A stretch of DNA of 64,000 nucleotides, from the NCBI RefSeq assembly GCF_963678635.1, contig NC_087066.1, positions 53,460,312 to 53,524,311 on the forward strand, read 5' to 3'. Shown here one piece after another: positions 20,901-32,900 of the stretch. Within the stretch, counting starts at the first letter, position 1, and the number at the start of each line of letters is the position of its first letter. The position numbers and the translations under genes were made by a program. The notes beneath the pieces were generated by a model. The model was not told the DNA's origin, did not search any database, and was given only the letters and a program-made list of their open reading frames with translations. The DNA comes from Symsagittifera roscoffensis (taxonomy: Eukaryota; Xenacoelomorpha; Acoela; Convolutidae).

Positions 20901-23900
20901 GTCGACCCTAAAATTTTTACTTACTCGCCTTACTCTCCAATACATTCTAATTTTACTCTCCATTACATTCTAATTTTCAGTAGGAAGCGCGCTCAGAAAA
21001 AAAACATAATTTTTTGGTAAAAACTTTCCACAAAGCACCAAAACGCGTTTTTGGCCATTTTTCCAAAACTTGCTTGCACCATAGAAAACTTGGTTGAAAT
21101 TGGGTCTTATAGTTATTTGGAAGAGCTCGGAAAATGAATTTGGTCGACTTAAAAAAAAGAAAGAAAAAATTGAGCAGATCCATAAAGTGCTTCCATGTGC
21201 TAATGAAGGAATTTGACTTTTTTCTAATAGTTCAACTGCTGTGGTTTGTTATTGTTCCCACCACTGAAAAAGGAACGGTCTAAGACCTCAGATGTGATTT
21301 CCCAAGCAAAATCAGTTATCTAAAAACAGTGCAGATGAAGTCCCATGAGATATCTTAAAGCTCTTTCATTCGTGATTCAATTGATATTTCTAAAAGGAGG
21401 CTCGGTGGCAAAAAAATTTAGTTTAAAAATTTTGCCGCGTAGGAAAATTTAGAACAAAAAATCTTTCTTCTATCATTCGTATTGCTTCGATCTGATTTGC
21501 CTAAATTTTGGGTTCTTCTACTGACCGGGCGTTTTTCCATCTGGTTTGCCTAATTTTTGGGTTCTACTACTGACCGGGCGTGCTTCGATCTGGTTCTCGC
21601 TCCTCTCAATGACCTCGTAGTTGAATCCCAGATGGTCGATTGGGATCTTGTGGGCCCTGGCGTAGTTTTGCAGAGCACCCGTGAAGAAAGACTGGGTGAA
21701 AAAGAAACCCGACAGCCAGAACACGTTGGGCTGGCCCTGCTTGCTCCACGTCTGAAATTAGCAAAAACGGATCATGGCCTTGAACATTTGAGATTGCGAA
21801 ACTTTTTAGTTAGTTCGAAGTGCTAAGAAAGTCACCATTATTTTGGTGATCCATAAAATCTGAGCGCTTTCAAATGAGAAATTGACTTATCTGTGTATAA
21901 ATTGAATGCCCTCCGTTTAAATAAGGTTTTATTTACGCACATTTGACAAAGGTTTCGTTTAATTTTACGAAAATTTTGTGATAAAATTTTCGGAAGTTTA
22001 GAGAAACTTTTGCCGAATGTGCGGAAATGAAATGTTATTTGTACGGACGTCATTTAAATTTTACCCAGATAGGTAAATTTTCCGTTTCAAAGCGCTCAGA
22101 TTTTATGCTATAATATAATTGTGACTTTCCTATCACTTCGAACTAACTGAACAAATTGTCACTTGGCACACCAGTCGCTTAGCATACTCCGTTTTCTTCT
22201 AAAAAAAATTAAAACGCATAGCTTTGCAAACTATTATCAGGGTTGTGAATAATATACTGCTTTGAAATAAATTATCCACAACCTCTTTAGCCACACTTAG
22301 TCATTTAAATTATTTTTTCAAGCATGAAAATGCCAGATATCTTTGTATTCAGGTGTGTTTTTGTTTTTTCTTTTTTTTTGCATTTTTTAATTTTTTTTGT
22401 TTTCCACGCAAAATCAGGTACCACAAATGTTTCATTGGAATGAGTCAAATGATATATCATTTTAAAGCTCTTTCATTTGTGATTCGAACATTTTTTAATA
22501 GTTTTTCCCTGTGTTTGAAAACTTTTTCAAACAGGTTTGAAACTTTTGAGTTTTGTCTAATTTTGAGTAAGTAAAGCAATCGAGTAAAGTACGTTATAAA
22601 AAGTGACTACTTACGAGAAAAAACATGTTCTTTTTCAAAGGAAAACTTCATAAAGCGCAAAAAGTTTATAAAGTGCAAAAAATTTGGAAACAGTGTAGAA
22701 ACTTTGTTCGACTTTTTTAAAATTTTGTTTCTCAATTCCGATGACTACTGTATTCGATTACGCCCAAATATGGAATCTTTTACACGTTTGTCTAATTCTA
22801 CCAGCAAACGACGCACAAGAAACGACACTAATATGAAAAAAAAAATGGTTGGAACATTCTGTGCCAATTAAAGGCTATCCTTATTTTATACAAATATATT
22901 TTTACGTGAGATGTAAAAAACGTGATCTTGTAGACTTGAGCCCATCATTGAAGGTTTTTAGACGGACTGGAAATAGTTATTGTCAAATACTGTCGTCAAA
23001 GCTGGTTAGCTGTACATCTTTTTTCTTTTTTAAGTGAAATATTTTTAAAACAAAATCTCGGTGTACACTGCAGCTGTAAATATTAAATTTCCTTTTTGTC
23101 GTTTGAAACTGATTTTTTTTTGAATAAGACCTAGTTCTTTTTTCGTATTTTTATTTCGGACATGAATTTTGTGTCATATATTTTTGCATCGCAAGTCGTG
23201 CGAAGCTCCGCTACGCCTCTGTGTCCTATTTTTTTTTGTTGTTTTTGGTGTGTTTTTTTTAATTCGGCTGTGGAGGTTGCTGTTTTAGTTACTTTTTTAA
23301 CTTGCATTTTCCATATACGCCTAGTCAATAATTCAACAAAATAGTATTTTCTTTGACACTTGGAGCCAACTTACATAATTGCAGTCCCAATCTTTCAAGC
23401 AGGCCATGTCGCTTAAATATACCAGTCGCTTAAGATTCTCCATTTTGTTTTCAAACAAAATATTGCCTAGCACTCTATTTTTTCAAAAAATATCACTGTT
23501 GCTTTTTTTCATTTCATATAGTGTTTATTACCTGGCAAAATAATTTATTCGGCATATTGGAAAATTGTTTTGCTATTTGCATTACAGTTAGTTTTTTAAA
23601 CTAGCCAGCTTGCGAGCGTTAGTGTATTAGTACGAACCTTCTTTTTTTTCTAACTCAACTCCCAAATAAAAGTATTCAGTGAAAGTGTCCACTTGTATGA
23701 AAATTTCTCTGTAGTATTGGAAATTGCGTAGCATCTGTTCTCTGCTTTATTTGTGGCTAGTGTTCGCTATAAATTAAACGTCCGTGGTAAACGTTAGTGC
23801 ATGAGACGTGTATGTCTAGGTTGCAGTAGGTTGTAGGTTTAAATCCGAGACGTAGATGAATTTATTTTTGCTTAAGATACTAATGTTTTTATATTATAAT

Positions 23901-26900
23901 CAGAGAGCGGACAAAAAGTACAATTTTAGTTGTTAAAAAAGTTTTTTGGTGGCCAATAAAGTACTGAAATCTTCAATTTTTGTCGTATAAACGCATGACC
24001 CAACATTTTATCACATCATTCACAAGTATTTTTGGAATCACGCAGTTTTTTTAAATTGTTTTTTTCAGGATAAATTGAGGCAAAATAATAAGTTTTTGTT
24101 GGCTTTCTTTTACCTAATGAAATGCGAAAAGTAAAAAAATACCTTTTCTCGCTCCCTGATTATTTTGCTATGATAGAAAGCTAGGTGTTTGCTAGGTGAT
24201 TTGCTTTTAGACAGATTCCAGCATGCTAAGCGACATATGTTCGATAGAAAAAATGACTATGCTTACGGACTGGTATGTTAAGAGGCCCGCTCCTTTTTCA
24301 AGTAGATTTGTAAAACGAGCAAATCTAAAGCTCAGGACATAGTTAACTTTTCTTGTCTCACTGAAACCAGTTAAGAATAATGAAGTGACTGCGAATATAT
24401 ATGAATGTTGGCCCACTTTGTTGTTGTGCATGTTTTTTTGTGAGATGTCACTGTAAAGGTGTTTTTTTTCGCTGATAACAGAAAAATTATTTAATTTCTC
24501 TTTTTTTTCTGGATTGCTTTTTTTTCGTGTGAATTACCTTGAAGAACTCTATTCGGTGTATTAGATCTATAATGTAGCTGGCCAGTGGTTTCGTGGAGGG
24601 GTAGCTCTTCTCCTTCCACATCAGGGGAACCCTCCCGATCAGCACCGAGTTAAATACCTCTTCTATTGCCGCACTCTGAACCACATAGCCTGCAAAACAG
24701 CGAGACGAAAAGAGTGTGAAAAAATCAGCCAAAGTATAAACGAACCGGAAATGCACAGAGTGTACAGAGCCCGCCGAAAAGTTACATCATAATTGTTACA
24801 TAACTATTTTCGGCTGGTTTATATACCACCTGACCAAAAGTGTAACGAAAGTACAAGTATGATAGCTGATAAGATCTCTATAAAATTTAAATAAGTGCCC
24901 GAAGATTTTTTTGCTGAAAGTTTTCCAAAACAGGGCGAGCTTTTGTTTAACTGTTTTTTGAAATTATCTTAAGAATCGCTGGATCCATCTTTCATACTTG
25001 CTTTTTTCAGGGTCTCAACTGTCATTCTTGTTTTTAAATGAATGTCAATCAAATCCAAGGTCGTTAATAGGTCTGCTAGCTTTAGCTCTGAGTGAAACGG
25101 CAAAAACCTGATTAAAGCACTTTTTGAACAAATAGCGTAATATGAATATTTGTATTCCTTCAAAAAATTCAATCCTAGGAGAGATCGCAAAATGTACCCG
25201 GGTTGACCAAAACTTCTTATCATACAATTTCCATATATGAGAAACTTCTTGTCATACAATTTCATACAATTCCATACGTACAGAAAATTGTATGAAAACT
25301 CTATGGCAAGCATTTTTCCATCGAAAAATGTTTGTTTGCGTACGAAAATCGATTTGCGGTTGAAAAAAAAACAAAAAATTTTTGGGCCAAATTTTCAAAA
25401 TTACTTTCAAAAAAATGCCTGTCATACAATTTCCATATATGGGAATTGTATGATAAGCATTTTTTTCAATAAACGAAAAACTCAGTTTTTTATCACCAGA
25501 TTGTTTTATTAGAATCAAACAGCCACAGAAAAGAGTTTATACCAGTTTTCAACCATTTTTAGAAATTGTATGAAAATTGTATGGCAAGCATTTTCCCACA
25601 CACTTGATGTATGGAATTGTATGATAAACATTTTCGGTGTATGGAGGTCAACCCGGGTATGGACAAAACACCCGTGATTTATAGGCTATTCATTATCCAC
25701 GAAAACCGCGAAGGTTAATTTTTGAAAAACTTTCAAATGATTATTGGTGACATTTTCAAAACAGGTCAGTAAATATAGCCAGGTAAAGTTGAACGCAAAG
25801 ACCGGATTGCTGTCTGAAAAAACATGAAGAGTTAAACTGACGTCTGTAAAAATAGTGGAGGATAAGTGAACTGACCGAGTATTGCTTTTTCCATCTCCTG
25901 TAAACTGCTTTTGATCACAGCGATGAGTCTGTTGTAGCGAGTGAGCTCCTGCAGTAGTACTGTGTTCATAGACTCATCATACTGCACCGGGAACTTGAAC
26001 TGCAAAAATCAGCCAATCAGATTTGAGCACAGGCCTTGCAGGCCTTACGGACTTGAATTTCAGCCAATCAGATTTCAGCATAGTACATGCAGGCCTTAAG
26101 AACTTGAACTTACCATTTACTTTTTTTATACATGGGCCGAACGCTCCCTTCACACGTCACTACTATTCATATAATGGCAAATAGGTGATATGTCTTTTTT
26201 GGCCAACGAATCTGAACGAAGTTAATTAACCCAAAACTACTCCTCTGAAAGTCGTCGACAATCAATTTTTTAATCATTTCAACTCGCAAAAAAACAGTGT
26301 TAGAATCAGGGGCGGATCTAGGATTTTCTCGAGGGGGGGGGGGGGGCGGATTTTCAAAAAATTTTCCAAAATTTTGACGACCTTTTTTTTTTAGGTCGAC
26401 CAAATTGATTTTTTGAGCTCTCCCAAAGCACTGTTTTGCCCCTATTTTGGCAAAACTTTCTGCGCCGCAGGAAAATTTTTTGAAAAAATCAGTAAAAAAG
26501 GCGTTTTTAGGCACATTTTGGAAAATTTTGACCAAAAAAATTGCGTTTTTTCGGCGCGCGCTCCCCCCTCAAAATTAGTAAATATTGGCGCCAAAGGCGC
26601 TTTTAGAAAAATTTTAGGGTCGGTCGGCCAAAAATGGTTTTCTTAAAAAGTACCAAAGGGGGGACCCTTTGGGTCGGCAGGGTGTCTAAATCCGCCCCTG
26701 GGTAGAATCTAATTCAACTGAAAACGTTTTTTTTTGGCGGATCTCTAACTATATCCCCCCTCATTTTGCAAAAGGGGGGATATTCATCACTAGGTATAAA
26801 ATTTTCATATGCTTAGCCGTTGATTTATTTCTTTATAGGGGGTGTATTCGCTGCTAGGTACTCTAGGGGGGAATAGTTAAAAAGATCCTTTTTGGCTAAT

Positions 26901-29900
26901 TAAGCAGTTTCGATACGGTCTACCCAATCATCAGCATCATGTTTAACTTCAGCATTCAGCTTCAGAAATAAAGAAAGATTCAGCGACTCGGGTATTTGAA
27001 CCCGCGACCTTATGCGCTTAAAACATACGTTGTAGATGTTACTTACTGCGACTTCCTCGACTTTGAAGGGGACGGGCAGTTTGCCCAGAATGTCCTTCGT
27101 CAGAATCAGGGCATTCTCAGTACTCCCGATTGGACTCACATTGCCCTGTAAAAAAAAACAAATAATTCAAACCTTAATATCAAAATTATAATTTTTGGGT
27201 TGCTTTGAAGACGCCTGATCAATTGAATGAGAAACAACAAAGATTTCCAACAAAATCAATAGTGCAAGTTGTTGGGGACCATTCTGTGCTGGGGAATTAT
27301 AACCGATGTATAAACCTTTGCAACCTATTGAATATTTCTCAAAAAAATATTTTTCATATTAATAAAATATTAACACAAACTTGAAAATAAGAACAAACCA
27401 AGTTAAGGAAGAATGATCGCGTGCTAACTCACTTATAAAACAAAGTGCAAACTCACAAAATTGAACTTACCAAGCGGAAAAGCTATTGAGCAAAGTTATT
27501 ATACATGATTGAGCTTCCCGGAGACAAATTAAAGCAAATAGACTATCAGTCAGCCAACAATGGATATGTCTAAATAGTATTAAAGGGGATCCTTTGGGTC
27601 GGCAGGGGGTCAAATCCTTGAGAAGTGGGGGCGTCCCCATCCCCCCCCCTAAACCCGCTGTTGCAAATAGATGTAAGATAGTTTATGAAGATTCTTTGCC
27701 TGAAGAGCCAGCCACTTTCTTTTAAACTTTAAAGACTTCTCATGAAGGTGCTTGAATATGGTCGCGTGAGTATGTAAGTGCATTGGCGCCATAGTGATAG
27801 AAACAGTGTTTCAACTTCAGTACGGTGGCATCCTTTGAATTAAAATCAAAATGAACCGCTCGCTCGCTCGCTTGTTTAGTAAATTTTAAGTTAATATACG
27901 AACCCCACCCTTTGAATTGAATAGAAATTGATTAAAAGGTTTGTAGAAAATGGATGAGATTTTTTCAAGAAAAACCCGAGATTAGTTAGTGGTAACATGC
28001 TAGCTTTTACTTGTTTCAGTTCAGCAAATTGTGGTTAAAAATTTTGTAGCATAGAAAAAAATCAATATTTCCTCTGCATTGGGTTTTCCGGGCGTATAAT
28101 TATGATTGTTCCAAGGATTGCTCCTCCAAGGACCCAAAGGAAGTTCCAGCGGGACCGGGCGGGGTATCATCCTAAAGCCTTCAATTTGCAATTCCAAAAA
28201 TATACTCCGGAAAATCCAATACAGAGAAAAACCGATTGCTTTCTTCCGGAGACTAATTTAGGGTGGAATGAAAACAAAGAACGTTTTTTTTTCATAGATT
28301 TTTTTTGTTATTTTTTTGGTTAATTGGTTATGTTTCAGAAGCTGAGGTTACTGCAAGTAGGTCAGAGTGTTGCCTTCTTGCAGCCTGAGTAGCAGTAACC
28401 TTAAATCTTTTTGAGCATATTTGAATATTTGATTAATAGTTCCGGCACCTTCACGAAGTAACTAGAAGGAACTATGGCGTAGAGTAAACAATTATTATGA
28501 ATAAATTGTTTTTAAGCTAGTACTTCAGTAGTGCTTGTTATAAACAGCATTTAAAACCATTAAACATTAGCCTGTGAGATAGTAATGAGACCTTCCGGTC
28601 CGTTTTCAGACTTCTCCGAGCAGAAAACAAAATAAATTGTTTTCATAATAACCTTCGACTTTCATCGGTATCGACCAGAACGCAAAAATTTAAACAAGTA
28701 CGAGCTTTCGTTGACAAACAAAGAGTAAATATAAAAAAAAATCCGTTGAGATGTTATTTCAAATTTCCTAGCTGTGTATTGTGTTCAATAACTATTCATT
28801 GTTCAAAAAAAAGTTATCTAAGTGAAGGTGTTTTTTTTTCGTTTGTGGCTGTTTTAGACATTTTCTGGATAAACTCATCCCAATTTAGTCCATAGTTAAA
28901 GATATAACTGAGCATATTTCTTAACCTTATATGGAGTGAGTTTTTTGTTTCAAAATTTGCACCAGTCGTTAAATTTTTCGAGTTTTTTTTATTGTGATAT
29001 TTAACTCAGGTCCTCATCAGTTACAAGGTTGCGTAAAGTATCTACTGTTTTTTTGGATTATTTTATTTAAGGTTTTAAGGTCTCATAAACGTGATAGGGT
29101 ATCCTTTTTTCAACTAATTTTGAATACTTTAAGCAAAGTTTGGTGGTAGACAAGCGTGGTATCATAATAAATTCCTGCCAGCCGTAATTCGGATTCAGAA
29201 AACTAATTTTTTTAAAAACTGCCAGTCCAGGAATACTGGTGTAAATTTTTGCGTTTTGTTTCAGATAATTAGCGTGGTCAGAGCATTATGCAATACTTGC
29301 ACAGCAATGGTACTTTCTGTTGTTCTCTCCACTTTACAAAATGGGAAAGAACTATGGCGTAGGGCTTTTTTACAGTCTATTGTCTCCATGATAGAAAAAT
29401 TGTAGTGGTCAAGTGTCAAACAGTTCTCTCAGTGTCGAGAAAAAATCGAGCGGCCCATCTACACTCTCCTACAAAATCGAAAAAAATATTGGTCATTTTT
29501 GAATTTTTTCAATTTTTTTTAGCGTTGTCGGAACATTCTGGGATACGTGCACAGCGTGCCGCTATCCTTGTTATATTTCAATTTTTTTTTTTAATTGAAG
29601 CCATATTAGCGTTGCAATCTTAAGCTCTCTCCTCCTGCTGTCTTAGAAATCGACTTTTAAAAGCAATTTTTCCAAGGTTTGCATTAGCAGGAAGCAACTT
29701 GCATCTCTTTAACTATATCCCCCCTCGGGTACCTAGTAACGAATATCAGCCCCAATAAAGAAATAAATCAACGGTTAAGCATATCAGAATTTTAAACGGG
29801 GGGGGATATAGTTAAAGAGATCCAGCAACTTGAAGTAGTACCTCCTTGGGAAGTGTTTTAAGGACTCCCTCAAACAACTCTTTCGTCTCCCGATTGGCCT

Positions 29901-32900
29901 TGGCAATGTCTGCGTTTTCGTGAAGCCCGAACACTGTGGGGTCGTTTTGGATCGGCAGTTGTTTCACGTAGTCCACAAATGCAGCGTGTTCTCTCGCCTC
30001 ATCTGGGATGTAGTAGCTGGCTGAGTTTGAACTGAATCGGTAGCCTGGCTCTTGGTACACCTGGAAAATTATCAAATTCTTTTGCGCCCTAGGCAAAAAA
30101 CCAAAAAAAAATCGAGCTGTCAACTGCTTAGAATGAACTGCTTTATGGAACATTCTAGAACATTCTAGGAAAATTCTAGAAGAACCTTGTGGTTGTAGAA
30201 GATAGTGAGGAGGCTGTTGATGAGCACTCGGTCTCTCTCGTCTGTGACTCTGCCTCCGTAGTTGCACTCTCCCACCAGGTACAAAAGAGCATCTATCGGG
30301 ATCTTCTCGTAGTCATTCAGAAACATCTAGAACATTCTTCAATTCAGAAACATCTAGAACATTCTACAATTCAGTACGCTAACAATCACCAGAACACATA
30401 TTAATTTTCCACTCTAACCCTCTACTAATATACTAAACGCTTCAAAAATTTGACTTACGATAAAGTTTATTCTGTTTTTTTTTATCAATCGGCGTTGTCA
30501 GAGTTGATCAAAACATTCTGATATACTTTATTGATCAGACATAATTTAATCATAATAGTTTTCCAGAAAAATTGCATAGTTGGGAAACTGAATCTCGTTA
30601 ACTACCCCCCCTAGGGTACCTTGTACCCGGGTCGAGGTTTGCAATTTCTGTTTCGACCGACTCGGCCAAAAAATGGTATGTTTCGACCGTTTCGACTCAG
30701 GCTCGATTTGTCTCGACCGACTCGACCCAAGCTGCCTATGTTTCGACTATGTTCGACCGAGGAAAAACGTTTCGACCGAGTTCGACCGAAGAGTGTTTTC
30801 AACCGAGAAATCACAGTTCGACTTTATGTTTCGACCGACTCCTATTTTATGTTTCGACTTTGAGTTCGACTATAGGGCCTTCTCGACTATTAATTTTCGG
30901 TCGAACTCTGACATGTATTCGACCCGCCTCTACCCGGGTAACGAATTGCCTTCCCTATTAAGAAATAACTCAAAGATTAAGCATATGTAAGTTTTGTACC
31001 CAGTCACGAATCTCCCCTCTCTGCAAAAAAGGGGGGGTATTTAAAGAGATTCGAGAACCTTATATGGCGCTTTCCACCAAAGATCGTTCTGAGGCAGCAC
31101 TCACAAACCACTTTCTGTTGTTTTTTTTTCGGTCTCCTTTGCCCATTACATAACTTATAATCGTAACGATAAAAAGAGAAAAAAATACCTGCAGCTGTCT
31201 GACACTGATGATAAGGTCTGACTCATTGAACATGTAGGATATGTTCCATCCAAGGGGTCCGAAGTCCCGCCTCTCCTGCACCAGTGCGTGGAAGAAGGTC
31301 AGGCTGAACAGCAGTCGCTGCCATTCCTAGAGAGTGGATCACATAATAAAGCGGTTTTTTTTGTCATACAGCCCAAAATTAACAGAATTGTTTATTGAGC
31401 TTCTGATTTTATTGAAATCAGCCAGTCATTTCAACCAATCAGATTCGAGCAATATGATCATATTTTCAGAAAAAAAAAGATCGGTATTGGGCCTGTTACG
31501 TACCCTCAACCAATAACAGAAAAGACTCAATAAAGCAGTTTATAATCTTCGGAATCATGGTTTCAGAAAAACCACCAATTCAAATTATTTTTCACGTCTG
31601 AGGCTAAACCCGTAAGTAGTTTTTGTCTTAAAATTTTACCGGTAAAAAAATGTAGAACATTTTGACAGAAAATTTATTTTTAGAATCCAAAAAATACCAA
31701 TTTTCAATCAATTTGGCGCCGTTGAAAAACGAACCTGCGCAAATTCATTGGCGCAGTTACTGGAAAAAAAGACAAATATTTGAAACATCAAACGCGAAAA
31801 AATGTCAAAATGACAAATAGAAACATCAGATGTGATGTTTTCTGTTTCTGGTCTCTTATCATCAGTCCAAAAACATCATTTAACCATACCCCAACCTAAT
31901 AATCTAAAATTCAAATTGTATACTAACGATAACCTTTTTATTGAAGCTTTTATGCTTCAAAACTTTCGCAACTGCATTGCCTATTAATATTATCTTGGTG
32001 GTAAAATGCTCAGCACAAACAAATAACTGAACGACCAGTTCTTGGCGTCGGCTCTTTTACAAACATGTGAACCGTGGTGTAACAACAATAGTTTTTCGGG
32101 TTCGTCCATTAAGTCAGGTAAATTTAAATCAGCACCGTAAATAGACTCTGTTGAGAACAATGGGACACATGTTCACTTAAGGGATTCATTAACTAGCAGC
32201 AAAATCCCTCGGGTACCTAGCAGCAAAATCCCCCCTATAAAGAAATAAACCTATGAGAATTTTATATCTAGTAGCAAACATCACCCCCCCCCCTTTGCAA
32301 AATGGGGGATATGGTTAAAGAGATCCCACTTAAGTTTAGTTTGGTAAAACTGACAAAAGCAGGCTGTAAAAGAGCCCAAAATAGTGTGCCACTAACGATA
32401 GACTTTCTGCAGCCCCTGTAGAAGTCGGGGTTGTTGATGGGGTGGGAGAGGTATGAGCGGAGGATGTTGTTTCTCAGACCCTTCGGGGGCTCATTAGTCA
32501 TCTTCACACTCGTCTGCAGAATGTACGCTGGGAACTTCTCCGAAGTGTAGCTCGTCAGCCACATCCTATCAATTGGAACCTGATCTAAACTATATTTTAT
32601 GATTGGATAAATTAAATGTTTTACCAATGTAAAGTATTTAATATTAACCAATCATGATCCATCTAACTAACAACCCACTTATTTGTAAGTGCTGAAGTTA
32701 CTTGTAATTTCAGCACCAGAGAGATTTGAATTTAACTTAGAAATTAGTTGGACTCTCCCGAGCACTTCAGCAGCCGCAATAAACCAGTATACCCTAGATC
32801 TATTGAGCCTAGCAGAGACTAGTTAAACAACCTGAGACTAGATAGTATAAGAGTAAGATTAGGATCGGTATTAGACTAAGAAGTTGCACGAATCTATCCG

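Larger units (their letters stand above)
27146..29841. other. Dynein intron with MITE fragments and a hairpin
   Basis: It contains the right-end fragment of a CAGGGGCGGATC MITE (about 27580-27662), a ~146-bp inverted-repeat piece with ends ATTGGGTTTTCCGG and CCGGAAAATCCAAT (about 28079-28222), a 57-nt hairpin (28345-28401) and a perfect MITE insertion at its end (29701-29823). No exon recognised. Confidence 0.5.

Noticed and set aside
26167..26646. ORFs with PPPPPPR and similar runs
   Set aside because: They are translations of the CAGGGGCGGATC MITE including its G/C homopolymers.
30611..30990. Several overlapping ORFs rich in FRP/STE repeats
   Set aside because: They arise from the TTCGACCGA word array read in all frames; no gene-like composition.
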